DNA of 64,000 nt from Bog-756 sp963699055 (lineage in GTDB: Bacteria; Actinomycetota; Acidimicrobiia; Acidimicrobiales; RAAP-2), in the NCBI GenBank assembly GCA_963699055.1, contig CAVOTA010000001.1:558001-622000 (forward strand). Direction: 5' to 3'. The notes beneath the pieces are model-generated. The model was not told where the DNA came from, ran no database searches, and was given only the letters and a program-made list of their open reading frames with translations. Both the position numbers and the translations under genes were made by a program. This document shows, piece after piece, positions 17,311 to 26,012 of this stretch (within the stretch, counting starts at the first letter, position 1; every line of letters starts with the position of its first letter).

Positions 17311-18135
17311 TCAGCGCAGTCGCCAGTCGATCCGCTTGCCCGAGGTGAACACCGCCTGGCCCTCGGCCAGCGTGGCCGGGTCGGTTCCCACGTGGGTCAC
17401 CAGGAAGGCGTGGTCCAGGGCCTGGCGCCGGGACAGCTCGAGGCCCATCCACAGGGCGCGGAGCGTGCCCCCGATGGCCCGCTCGGGCTGGTCGGCGATG
17501 GCCTGGGCCGCCCAGCGGGTGCGCTCCTCGAGCTCCCCGGCCGGCACCACCTCGGTCACGAAACCGATCTCGCGGGCGCGCTCGGCCGACATGCGCTCGT
17601 GGGCCCCCAGCAACGACAGCCGCATGACCTCCTGGAAGGGCATCTTGTGCATGAGGAAGATCGGCTCGAAGGCCGCGGGCATGCCGTAGGTGACGTGCGG
17701 ATCGAAGAAGGTGGCCCGGTCCGAGGCGATGATGAAGTCGACCTCGCCCAGGATGTAGAAGGCACCCCCGCAGGCCATGCCGTTCACGGCGGCGATCACC
17801 GGCTTCCACAGGTGGTTCGTCTTGGGGCAGACGCTCTTGCCCGGGTCGTCGAAGTCCCAGGGGGTGTTGTAACCGGGGAGCCTGCCCGGCGGCTGGTCCT
17901 CGATGGCGGCGATCCCCTCGCGATCCAGCCCGGTGCAGAACGCCCTGTCGCCGGCCCCGGTGAGGACGATGCACCGGACGTCGTCGTTGGTGCGGAGCAT
18001 CTGCCACAGGTCGCGCAGCTCCCGCTGCATGGTCGGGTCGAACGCGTTCAGGGCCTGGGGCCGGTTGAGCGTGACCCAGGCCACGCCGTCCGACTCGTCG
18101 TACAGCAGGGTCTCGAGTTCGGGCATGGCGGTCAT
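17311..18135 (-). CDS. Crotonase-superfamily protein lacking both hydratase glutamates
   Basis: 274 residues, ATG 18135 (a second ATG is four codons in). The fold is unmistakable: VTLNRPQALNAFD, oxyanion-hole FCTGLDREG and KPVIAAVNGMACGG. At the two positions that hold catalytic glutamates in enoyl-CoA hydratase it has Phe126 (CGGAFY) and His147 (FDPHVTYG). Hydration by the normal mechanism is therefore unlikely. Isomerase, thioesterase, dehalogenase or ring-cleaving crotonase chemistry are alternatives. It is a single gene between convergent and codirectional neighbours. Confidence 0.85.
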   Translation of the reverse strand: MTAMPELETLLYDESDGVAWVTLNRPQALNAFDPTMQRELRDLWQMLRTNDDVRCIVLTGAGDRAFCTGLDREGIAAIEDQPPGRLPGYNTPWDFDDPGKSVCPKTNHLWKPVIAAVNGMACGGAFYILGEVDFIIASDRATFFDPHVTYGMPAAFEPIFLMHKMPFQEVMRLSLLGAHERMSAERAREIGFVTEVVPAGELEERTRWAAQAIADQPERAIGGTLRALWMGLELSRRQALDHAFLVTHVGTDPATLAEGQAVFTSGKRIDWRLR

Positions 18136-18194
18136 GGTACCGGCCTACCGCACGGCCGTCCGGGTCCGTCCCGCGTGTCCCCCGGGGTGCGGCC

Positions 18195-20105
18195 TCAGCC
18201 GCAGTGGTCGGGCGGTGGCAGGTCGAGTGTCGGGTTCCGGTCGAAGAAGCCGGCGGCCACCAGGTGGAATCCGCAGTACTCGACCGGCATGACGGGCCAG
18301 TCCTCGGGTCGGGGCGAGTGGGTCACGCCGAAGGTGTGCCAGACCACGATCTCGGTACCGACGAGGGAGCGGTCGGCCGCCGTCCACGCCGCCAGCCCGG
18401 TCGGGCCGGCGTGCTGGTTGGGGTAGTCACCGGCCGCCCGGCGCTCGTCGGCGCGATAGGGCGTCACCCACAGGTTGTGCCGGGCGAACCCGGCGCGGCG
18501 CCCGATGCTGGAATCGGGATCGGCCAGCAGCCTCGGCGTCGAGCCGGGCACGAGCTTGTAGGCCACCGGTTGGCCCAGCCCGTTGGTGCGCTCCGGGTTC
18601 ACCACCCGCCAGTGGCGGCTCGATGCGGCGTCCACCTCCCGCCGGGCGGCGGCCTCGGTCCCGAGGCGCTCGACCCGGCGGCCGATGGCGTTGCCCAGCG
18701 GGTTGTCGGGTCCCGTGGGCTCGCCGGCGAAGGACACCTCGTGGACCTCGTTGACCGGGCCGTCGACCGCCGGGTCGAGCCGGGCGCAGAACAGGTGCTG
18801 GTGGATCGGGGCGGCCAGTCCCGGGGCGATGACCGTCCCGTGCGAGGTGGTCCCGCCGTCCGGGATCCCCTTGGTCGACATGATGCCGGTCAGCTTGACC
18901 TCGAGCTGGACGGTGCCGTCCAGGTAGAAGTACCAGAAGAACCCGTACTCGTAGTTGCCGACGGTGGCGATGGAGGAGACCACCAGGCGCCGTGACCGGC
19001 GCACCTCGGCCCGGTCGGTGTTCATGTCGGTGTGCTTCCAGAGGATCCCGTAGTCCTCCTCGTGGATGCAGACCGCGTGCTCGAGCACGAAGGGCTTGCC
19101 GTGCTCGCTGGCGAACACGGCGTCGAGGTAGGTGATCGCGCCGAGGCAGTCGCACCCCAGGGTCAGCGAGTTGGCCATCCGTCCGAGCCCCCACTCGCCG
19201 ACGTCGAAGGCGTTCTTCCAGCTGTGCATGGGATCGGGGTCGCCATAGGGCACGACCATCTCGCTGATGGCCGCCCGGTGCAGGACGGTGCGCGTGGTGT
19301 CGGTGCCGCGGTCCACCCAGCCGACGTCGTGGAGGACCAGGCCCTCGAGCGGCGTCATCGACACCCGCATCGTCCACTGCTGCCACGTCAGCAGGTTCCC
19401 GTCCACCGAGAAGCTCACGCCGTCGGGCTGGGCGATCTCGAGGGTGCGCAGGTCGTCGCGGTGGGGCTCGTTGTGCTCGGGCAGGTAGCTGCCCCGTTCG
19501 GGGGCGAGGGGCACCACGCCGTAGTCGGCCACCTCCAGCACGACACCCCGTGCCGCGTCCACGGTCGCCAGCACGCCCTCCACCGGTCGGGCGTAGCCGT
19601 TGTCGGAGGGTTCCTCACGGAAGTAGCTCAGGCAGCGGGTGATCCGGCGCCCCTCCTCCATGTCCCGGCCGAAATTCCCGGTCGGCCACGGGTCGATCTG
19701 GACCTGGTCGGGGTCGGTGATCCCCCGGCGCGCCATGGCGGCCAACCAGTCGGGGTCGGCCTTGAGGGCGAGGATGGAGCGGTAGGCGTCGTCGTAGAGC
19801 AGCGCCGGTCGTACGTCGTCCCGGGTGGTCCACCCGACGATGGCACCATCGGGCGCCCGCACCACCACCTCGGCCACCGCGGCCTCGGGTCCGGGGAGGA
19901 CCACCAGGCGGATCCGGCGTTCGAGTGGCGCACCGGCGGCGAAGGCGGCCAGCGCGGCCCGGTCGGGCTCGTCGACGGCCACGGTGGCGAACAGCGTGCC
20001 GTCGGGGACCCGACCGCTGTCCTTGACCGCGGCGACGGCCAGCCGGACCTCGTCCACGGTCAGTGGGTCGTGCGGATGGGACCTCCGTGTCGCCGTGTCG
20101 CTCAT
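18195..20105 (-). CDS. Copper-containing amine oxidase (TPQ cofactor)
   Basis: 636 residues; ATG 20105 is placed 7-8 bp after GAGGAGG. The active site lines up residue for residue with bacterial phenylethylamine/tyramine oxidases: catalytic base Asp301 in FDVGEWGLG, cofactor tyrosine Tyr385 in TVGNYEYG (converted to topaquinone by the bound copper), copper ligands His435 and His437 (HQH) and His595 (THSPRPEDWPVMP). It converts a primary amine plus O2 and water to aldehyde, ammonia and H2O2. No signal peptide is visible, so a cytoplasmic location is likely. It is divergent from the ferredoxin/acyl-CoA dehydrogenase operon and has no obvious aldehyde dehydrogenase partner nearby. Confidence 0.94.
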   Translation of the reverse strand: MSDTATRRSHPHDPLTVDEVRLAVAAVKDSGRVPDGTLFATVAVDEPDRAALAAFAAGAPLERRIRLVVLPGPEAAVAEVVVRAPDGAIVGWTTRDDVRPALLYDDAYRSILALKADPDWLAAMARRGITDPDQVQIDPWPTGNFGRDMEEGRRITRCLSYFREEPSDNGYARPVEGVLATVDAARGVVLEVADYGVVPLAPERGSYLPEHNEPHRDDLRTLEIAQPDGVSFSVDGNLLTWQQWTMRVSMTPLEGLVLHDVGWVDRGTDTTRTVLHRAAISEMVVPYGDPDPMHSWKNAFDVGEWGLGRMANSLTLGCDCLGAITYLDAVFASEHGKPFVLEHAVCIHEEDYGILWKHTDMNTDRAEVRRSRRLVVSSIATVGNYEYGFFWYFYLDGTVQLEVKLTGIMSTKGIPDGGTTSHGTVIAPGLAAPIHQHLFCARLDPAVDGPVNEVHEVSFAGEPTGPDNPLGNAIGRRVERLGTEAAARREVDAASSRHWRVVNPERTNGLGQPVAYKLVPGSTPRLLADPDSSIGRRAGFARHNLWVTPYRADERRAAGDYPNQHAGPTGLAAWTAADRSLVGTEIVVWHTFGVTHSPRPEDWPVMPVEYCGFHLVAAGFFDRNPTLDLPPPDHCG

Positions 20106-20257
20106 GGGGCGCACCTCCTCCGCGGGCGCCCCCCCGGAGCCCCGCCGGCGCAGGCTACCCCGCAGGCGAGCCCGGCTCCGTCCACGGCGGTAGTGTGCCC
20201 GGCAATGCCGAGCGCCGCCCCGTCGTGCCGCCGTGTCCCGACCGGGACCGAACTCCC

Positions 20258-20482
20258 GTGACGGTCGTCCGCGTCACCGTCGACCGCGACCGGTGCATCG
20301 GGTCGGGCAACTGCGTGTTCTGGGCGTCGGCGAGCTTCGAGCTCGACGACGAGGGACTGTCGGTGCCGTCCGACCCCGTCGCCGACACGCCGGAGACGCT
20401 GCGGGTGGCCGCCGACGGGTGTCCGACCAGGGCCATCACCCTCGAGGTCGTCGAGTCCACGCCCGACGACCGTCAACGGTAG
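20258..20482 (+). CDS. P450-type [3Fe-4S] ferredoxin
   Basis: 74 residues, GTG 20258. Three conserved cysteines, Cys13, Cys19 and Cys55 (followed by Pro), with Ser16 where a fourth cysteine would be, indicate a single 3Fe-4S cluster as in actinobacterial P450 redox partners. It should pass electrons to a P450, candidates being the two in this window. It is the first gene of a five-gene run; the next start is 6 bp after its stop. Its position at the head of an acyl-CoA dehydrogenase operon, not beside a P450, is unusual. Confidence 0.88.
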   Translation: MTVVRVTVDRDRCIGSGNCVFWASASFELDDEGLSVPSDPVADTPETLRVAADGCPTRAITLEVVESTPDDRQR

Positions 20483-20488
20483 GGACCC

Positions 20489-22750
20489 GTGCCGATCCCG
20501 CTGACCGACGAGCACGAGGAACTCCGACGTTCGGCGGCCCGGTTCGTCGCCGCGCACGGCGGCCCGGCGGCGGCCCGGGCACTGCTCGACGCCGAGGTCG
20601 AGGAGCTCCAGCCCGTCTGGGCGGACATGGCCGGGGAGAGCTGGCTCGGCATCCACCTGCCCGAGGCCCACGGCGGGCAGGGGTTCGGGCTGCTCGAGCT
20701 GGCGGTCATCCTGGAGGAGACCGGCTGGGCGGTGACACCCGGACCCCTGCTCCCCACGGTCGTGGTCTCGGCGCTCTGCTCCCGCTACCTTCCGTCGGAG
20801 GAGGCCGACCGGGTGCTGCCGGGCCTCGTCGACGGGTCGGCGCCGGGTGCGGTCCACCTGGGAGCCGACGTCCTGGAGGTGGTGGGACGGGGGGCGGACG
20901 GGTCGCTGGTCGTGTCGGGCACGTTGCGCCCCGTGCTCGGTGCGGGCACGGCGTCCGTGGCGCTGGTGCCCGCCGCCGACGCCGCCGGCGAGGTCAGCTG
21001 GTGCCTGATCGACCTGGGGGGCGACGGCCCGGCGCGGGTCACGGCCCTCCCCAGTGTCGACGCCACCCGCCGGGTCGGCCAGTTGGACGTGGAGCGCCTC
21101 GAGGTGCGGACCGACCGGGTGCTGGCGGGCCTGCCGTCCCGTCGCGTCGTTGACGTCGCCGTGGCGCTGATGGCGGCCGAACACGCCGGCGGGGCCCGGT
21201 GGTGCCTCGAGACGGCCACCGAGTACGCCAAGGTGCGGGTGCAGTTCGGGCGCCCGATCGGGCAGTTCCAGGCGGTCAAGCACCGCGCCGCCGACATGGC
21301 CGTCCTGGTGGACCAGGTGGCCTCGGTGGCCTGGGACGCGGTGCTCGCCGTCGATGCCGCACTGGCGGCCGACGGTGACGTGGGCGCGGCCGGGGGGGAC
21401 GACGGGGTCGACGACGGGGTCGAGCTGGCGGTCAGCGCCGCCGCCGTCCTGTCCCTCGACGGCTACGTGTCGTGCGCCGAGGGCTGTCTGCAGCTGCTCG
21501 GGGGGATCGGCTTCACCTGGGAGCACGATCTCCACCTGCACCTCAAGCGCGCACTCGCCGACCGCCAGCTGGCCGGTGGCAGCGATCCCCAGCGACTGCG
21601 GCTGGCCGCCGCCGCCGGACGGGGCGCGCGACGCACGCTCACGGCGGACCTCCCCGAGGAGGCCGACCGGTGGCGGGCCGAGCTCGCCCCCCTGGCCGCC
21701 GAGCTGGCGTCGACCGAGGGGGACGCGCGTCGGCGTCGGCTGGTCGAGGCCGGACTGATCGCCCCGCACTGGCCGGCGCCCTGGGGCCGTGACGCCGGAG
21801 CGGTGGAACAGGTGGTCATCGACGAGGTGCTGGCCGCGGCCGGTGTCGACCGACCGCACCTGGGGGTCGGGGCGTGGGTGCTCCCGGTGCTGATCGCCTG
21901 CGGCACGCCGGCGCAGCAGGAACGTTGGGTCCGTCCCACGCTCCTGGGTGGGACCTCGTGGTGTCAGCTCTTCTCCGAGCCGGGGGCGGGGTCCGACCTG
22001 GCGGCCCTGTCGACGCGGGCCGAGCGGGTGGACGGCGGCTGGTCACTGACCGGTCAGAAGGTCTGGACCTCGATGGCCCACCAGTCCCAGTGGGGCATCT
22101 GCCTGGCCCGGACCGACGCCGACGCACCCAAGCACGCCGGCATCACCTACTTCATCGTGGACATGTCGACGCCCGGCCTCGACGTGCGCCCCCTGCGCGA
22201 GCTGACCGGGGCCGCGATGTTCAACGAGGTCTTCTTCGACGACGTGTTCGTCCCCGACGACTGCGTGATCGGCGAGGTCCACCACGGGTGGGGTATCGCC
22301 CGCATGACGTTGGCCAACGAACGGGTCTCGATCTCCTCGGGGGCGACCTTCGGCATCGGGGTGGAGTCCCTGGTGCGTCTGGTGGCCCGCCGCGAGGGCG
22401 GGGTGCCCGAGTCCACGTCGGCCCGGCTCGGCCACCTCCTGGCCGAGGCCCAGTCGCTGCGGCTCATGACCCACCGGTCGGCCCTGCGCTCGCTGGCCGG
22501 TGCGGATCCCGGGCCGGGATCCAGCCTGCGCAAGCTGCTCGGGGCCGAGCACGAGCAGCGGGTCCAGGAGCTCGGCCTGGTGATGATGGGTGCCGAGGGG
22601 GCCGTCGCCGGGGGCCGTCCGGGCCGGTGGTCGCAGGGCACACTGGCCACCCGCTGCCTGACCATCGCCGGGGGGACGAGCGAGGTCCAGCGCAACGTGA
22701 TCGGTGAGCGCATCCTCGGCCTGCCCCGCGACCGCGAACCGGAGGACTGA
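20489..22750 (+). CDS. Double-length acyl-CoA dehydrogenase (two fused ACAD units)
   Basis: 753 residues, GTG 20489. Two complete ACAD folds are joined. The first (about 1-385) contains EYAKVRVQFGRPIGQFQAVKH and GGIGFTWEHDLHLHLKR. The second (about 390-753) has SEPGAGSDLAAL, GQKVWTSMAHQSQWG and GGTSEVQRNVIGERILGLP. This is the architecture of FadE34-like enzymes, which replace the alpha2beta2 heterotetramers used for steroid and other bulky side chains. FAD-dependent alpha,beta-desaturation of a bulky acyl-CoA is the expected reaction. The next ACAD gene starts 4 bp later, using a GGAGGA inside this gene's last codons. Confidence 0.9.
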   Translation: MPIPLTDEHEELRRSAARFVAAHGGPAAARALLDAEVEELQPVWADMAGESWLGIHLPEAHGGQGFGLLELAVILEETGWAVTPGPLLPTVVVSALCSRYLPSEEADRVLPGLVDGSAPGAVHLGADVLEVVGRGADGSLVVSGTLRPVLGAGTASVALVPAADAAGEVSWCLIDLGGDGPARVTALPSVDATRRVGQLDVERLEVRTDRVLAGLPSRRVVDVAVALMAAEHAGGARWCLETATEYAKVRVQFGRPIGQFQAVKHRAADMAVLVDQVASVAWDAVLAVDAALAADGDVGAAGGDDGVDDGVELAVSAAAVLSLDGYVSCAEGCLQLLGGIGFTWEHDLHLHLKRALADRQLAGGSDPQRLRLAAAAGRGARRTLTADLPEEADRWRAELAPLAAELASTEGDARRRRLVEAGLIAPHWPAPWGRDAGAVEQVVIDEVLAAAGVDRPHLGVGAWVLPVLIACGTPAQQERWVRPTLLGGTSWCQLFSEPGAGSDLAALSTRAERVDGGWSLTGQKVWTSMAHQSQWGICLARTDADAPKHAGITYFIVDMSTPGLDVRPLRELTGAAMFNEVFFDDVFVPDDCVIGEVHHGWGIARMTLANERVSISSGATFGIGVESLVRLVARREGGVPESTSARLGHLLAEAQSLRLMTHRSALRSLAGADPGPGSSLRKLLGAEHEQRVQELGLVMMGAEGAVAGGRPGRWSQGTLATRCLTIAGGTSEVQRNVIGERILGLPRDREPED

Positions 22751-22754
22751 CCAC

Positions 22755-24116
22755 ATGGCATGGGACTTCTCGACCGAGCCGGAATTCCAGGCCCAGCTCG
22801 ACTGGATGGACACCTTCGTGCGGGAGGAGGTGGAGCCCCTCGACCTGCTGTGGGGTGACCGGGCCTTCCACCCGCTCGACCCGGCGTTGCGGGCCATCGT
22901 GGACCCGTTGAAGCGCCAGGTGAAGGAGCGCGGCCTGTGGGCGTGCCACCTCGGGCCCGAACTCGGGGGGCAGGGGTACGGACAGGTGAAGCTGGCCCAG
23001 ATGAACGAGATCCTCGGGAGGTCGCTGTGGGCCTCGGTCGTCTTCGGCACCCAGGCCCCCGACACCGGGAACGCGGAGATCATCGCCCACTACGGGACCG
23101 AGGACCAGAAGAAGGCCTACCTGGAGCCGCTCCTGTCGGGGGAGCTGTTCTCGGCCTACTCGATGACCGAGCCGCAGGGTGGCTCCGACCCGTCGCTGTT
23201 CGAGACGAGGGCCATCCGGGACGGCGACGAGTGGGTGATCGAGGGCTGGAAGTTCTTCACCTCCAATGCCCGGACGGCCGCGTTCCTCATCGTCATGGCC
23301 GTCACCGATCCCGACGTCGACGTCTACCGGGGGATGTCGATGTTCCTGGTCCCGACCGACACCCCCGGCGTCGACATCGTGCGCAACATCGGACTGATGG
23401 GGGAGCGGGTCCGGGGCGGCGGGTCACACGCCCTCATCCACTACGACCAGGTCCGGGTGCCGGCCGACAGCCTGCTCGGCGGCGAGGGCCAGGCCTTCGT
23501 CATCGCCCAGACCCGACTGGGCGGTGGCCGGGTGCACCACGCCATGCGGACGGTGGGGATGGCCACCAAGGCCCTCGACATGTTGTGCGAGCGGGCGGTG
23601 AGCCGCCGGACCCGTGACGGCCTGCTGGCCGGCAAGCAGAGTGTCCGCGACTACGTCGCCGACTCCTACATCCAGCTCACCCAGTTCCGCCTGTTCGTCC
23701 TCTACGTCGCCTGGTGCATCGACCAGGGCCACGACCCGCGTGCGGTGCGGCGGGACATCGCCGCCATCAAGGTGCTGACGCCCCAGGTCCTCCACGACGT
23801 CACCCAGCGGGCCATCCAGGTCCACGGGGCGCTGGGTGTGTCCGACGAACTGCCGCTCGGGGGTCTGTGGATGACGGCGCCGGTCATGGGCCTGGTCGAC
23901 GGACCCACCGAGGTGCACCGGACCACCGTGGCCCGACAGGTGCTGAAGCAGTACACGCCGGTCGAAGGGGGGTGGCCGTCCCAGCACCTGCCGGGCCGGG
24001 TGGCTGCCGCCCGGTCCAAGTTCGCCGACCACCCCGACGCACTGGCCTCCGCGGCGGTCGGGTGGTCGGCCCAGGACGTGGCCGCCGACCTCGAGCACGA
24101 AGTGGGGAACCGGTGA
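22755..24116 (+). CDS. Acyl-CoA dehydrogenase of ACAD10/ACAD11 type
   Basis: 453 residues, ATG 22755 with GGAGGA at 22741-22746. Several segments match the dehydrogenase domain of ACAD10/ACAD11 as I know it: TQAPDTGN (99-106), YSMTEPQGGSD (135-145), GGGSHALIHYDQVRVP (221-236), GGRVHHAMRTVGMA (257-270) and the CERA helix. In that family the domain eliminates phosphate from a 4-phosphoacyl-CoA made by an APH kinase, instead of, or before, ordinary desaturation. An APH kinase gene overlaps this gene's stop by 4 bp. The role in hydroxyacyl-CoA catabolism is inferred from similarity plus context. Confidence 0.88.
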   Translation: MAWDFSTEPEFQAQLDWMDTFVREEVEPLDLLWGDRAFHPLDPALRAIVDPLKRQVKERGLWACHLGPELGGQGYGQVKLAQMNEILGRSLWASVVFGTQAPDTGNAEIIAHYGTEDQKKAYLEPLLSGELFSAYSMTEPQGGSDPSLFETRAIRDGDEWVIEGWKFFTSNARTAAFLIVMAVTDPDVDVYRGMSMFLVPTDTPGVDIVRNIGLMGERVRGGGSHALIHYDQVRVPADSLLGGEGQAFVIAQTRLGGGRVHHAMRTVGMATKALDMLCERAVSRRTRDGLLAGKQSVRDYVADSYIQLTQFRLFVLYVAWCIDQGHDPRAVRRDIAAIKVLTPQVLHDVTQRAIQVHGALGVSDELPLGGLWMTAPVMGLVDGPTEVHRTTVARQVLKQYTPVEGGWPSQHLPGRVAAARSKFADHPDALASAAVGWSAQDVAADLEHEVGNR

Positions 24117-25198
24117 CCGTCGACACCGCCGCCTCCGACGGGACGGGTGGGGACGGTTACGAGCCACGGCTCGACGTGGACCGCCTGGGACGTTGGATGG
24201 ACGACCAGGGCCTGCCGGGGGAGGGCGACCCGCTGGCGGCCCGGTTCATCACCGGTGGGGCGTCGAACGACCTGTTCGAGGTCACCCGGGGGGAGTTCCG
24301 CTGTGCACTGCGACGCCCACCCGACCCGGTCCCGGCGGGCCGCGACGCCACCATGCTCCGCGAGCACCGCCTGCTGGTGGCCCTGGCCGACACCGATGTG
24401 CCCCACCCACGGGTGGTGGCGGGCTGTGACGACCCCTCGGTGGTCGGTGGCTGCTTCTACCTGATGGAGTTCGTCGACGGCTGGTCGCCGATCCAGGAGG
24501 GGACCACCTGGCCCGAACCGTTCGGCTCCGATCTCGAGGCCCGCCGGGGCCTGGCCTTCGAGCTGGTCGACGGGATCGCCCGCCTGGCCCGGGTGGACTG
24601 GGAGGCCCGGGGGCTCGAGGGCTTCGGCCGACCCGACGGGTTCCACGAGCGCCAGGTCGACCGCTGGCTCCGCCATCTCGAGGCGGTGCAGTTCCGGCCG
24701 CTCCCGGGCATCGACGAGGCGGCGGCGTGGCTGCGCACGCACCGTCCCCGCTCGTACCGGCCGGGCATCATGCACGGCGACTACCAGTTCGCCAACGTCA
24801 TGTACCACCACGGGGCACCGGCCCGGCTCGCCGCCATCGTCGACTGGGAGATGGCCACCGTCGGCGACCCGCTGCTCGATCTCGGTTGGGTGGTCAACGG
24901 TTGGCCCGACGACACGTCGTCGGGCGGTTCGGGCACCGTGAGCTACGTCGACTACACGGGCATGCCGTCCAAGGAGGAGCTGCTCGAGGCCTACGCGTCG
25001 GCCAGTGGCCGGGACGTGGACGAGATCGACTACTACGTCATCCTCGCCCGGTTCAAGCTGGCCATCGTGCTCGAGGCCGGCTACGCCCGCGTGGTGGCGG
25101 GCGAGGCCGACAACCCGAAGATGGCCAAGTTCGGCGACGTGGTCCTCGACATGGCGGCCCGGGCCGCCGAGCTGGCCGCCGCCACCCCGCTGCGATGA
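24113..25198 (+). CDS. APH-type kinase, ACAD10/11-like (probable hydroxyacyl-CoA kinase)
   Basis: 361 residues; GTG 24113 forms a GTGA overlap with the ACAD stop. ITGGASNDLFEV is the nucleotide loop, ALRRPP follows, and the catalytic loop is MHGDYQFANVMY (His221, Asp223, Asn228), then VDWEMATVGDPLLDLGW with metal-binding Asp244. This is the sub-branch fused to ACAD in human ACAD10/11 and found as LvaA in Pseudomonas levulinate catabolism. It would phosphorylate the hydroxyl group of a hydroxyacyl-CoA. Tight coupling with the ACAD and SDR genes supports that over antibiotic phosphorylation. Confidence 0.86.
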   Translation: MTVDTAASDGTGGDGYEPRLDVDRLGRWMDDQGLPGEGDPLAARFITGGASNDLFEVTRGEFRCALRRPPDPVPAGRDATMLREHRLLVALADTDVPHPRVVAGCDDPSVVGGCFYLMEFVDGWSPIQEGTTWPEPFGSDLEARRGLAFELVDGIARLARVDWEARGLEGFGRPDGFHERQVDRWLRHLEAVQFRPLPGIDEAAAWLRTHRPRSYRPGIMHGDYQFANVMYHHGAPARLAAIVDWEMATVGDPLLDLGWVVNGWPDDTSSGGSGTVSYVDYTGMPSKEELLEAYASASGRDVDEIDYYVILARFKLAIVLEAGYARVVAGEADNPKMAKFGDVVLDMAARAAELAAATPLR

Positions 25199-25971
25199 CC
25201 GGGCGGACGGGGGCGACCCCGGCCGAGCGGTTCGACCTGTCCGGCCGGGTGGTGCTGGTGACCGGGGGCAGCCGGGGCCTGGGCCGGGCCATGGCACTGG
25301 GCTTCGCCGACGCCGGGGCCGACGTGGTGGTGGCCAGCCGCAAGATCGACGCCTGCCGGCGGGTGGCGGACGAGATCGAGGCCCGGGGGAGGCGGTCCCT
25401 GGCGTTGGCCGTCAACGTCACCCACTGGGACGAGCTCGACGGGCTGGCGGACCAGGCCTACGACCGGTTCGGACGGGTCGACGTGCTGGTCAACAACGCC
25501 GGGATGTCGCTCCTCTACGGCGACCTGTCCGACGTGGGTGAGGCCATGTGGGACAAGGTCGTCGGGCTCAACTTGAAGGGGCCGTTCCGGCTGACCGCGC
25601 TGGTGGCACCACGCATGGTGGCGGACGGCGGCGGCTCGGTCATCAACGTGTCGAGCACCGGCTCGATCCGACCGGCGCCGTTCATGCTCCCCTACGACGC
25701 CGCCAAGGCGGGCCTCAACGCCCTCACCGTCGGCTTCGCCCACGCCTACGGGCCCTCCGTCCGGGTCAACTGCATCATGGCCGGCCCGTTCTTCACCGAC
25801 GTCTCCAAGGAGTGGGACCGCGAGTCGTTCGACGTCGAGGTGCGCCGCAGACACGCCCTCGGCCGCGGGGGCGAGCCGGACGAGGTGGTGGGTGCCGCCC
25901 TGTACTTCGCCTCCGACGCCTCGAGCTACACCACCGGGGCCCTTCTGCGGGTCGACGGCGGGATCCCCTGA
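25195..25971 (+). CDS. Short-chain dehydrogenase/reductase
   Basis: 258 residues; ATG 25195 overlaps the kinase stop by 4 bp (ATGA). TGGSRGLG (23-30), Ser153/154, Tyr167 and Lys171 (YDAAK) and the C-terminal TGALLRVDGG show an intact classical SDR. ASRK after the second strand hints at NADP(H). In the LvaA/LvaC pathway a dehydrogenase reduces the 4-oxoacyl-CoA to the 4-hydroxyacyl-CoA before phosphorylation, so this enzyme could do the same here. Oxidation of a later hydroxyacyl intermediate is the alternative. Confidence 0.88.
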   Translation: MTGRTGATPAERFDLSGRVVLVTGGSRGLGRAMALGFADAGADVVVASRKIDACRRVADEIEARGRRSLALAVNVTHWDELDGLADQAYDRFGRVDVLVNNAGMSLLYGDLSDVGEAMWDKVVGLNLKGPFRLTALVAPRMVADGGGSVINVSSTGSIRPAPFMLPYDAAKAGLNALTVGFAHAYGPSVRVNCIMAGPFFTDVSKEWDRESFDVEVRRRHALGRGGEPDEVVGAALYFASDASSYTTGALLRVDGGIP

Positions 25972-25972
25972 A

Positions 25973-26003
25973 CCCGGGGCCGACCCGTCGGTGGTCGCCC
26001 GGG
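25973..26003. terminator. Candidate bidirectional terminator
   Basis: Between convergent SDR and aldolase genes. CCCGGG arms (25973-25978 and 25998-26003) enclose a smaller CCGAC/GTCGG hairpin (25980-25991). The nested structure could end the five-gene operon; no T-tract. Confidence 0.45.
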
Positions 26004-26012
26004 CGCAGCGCG

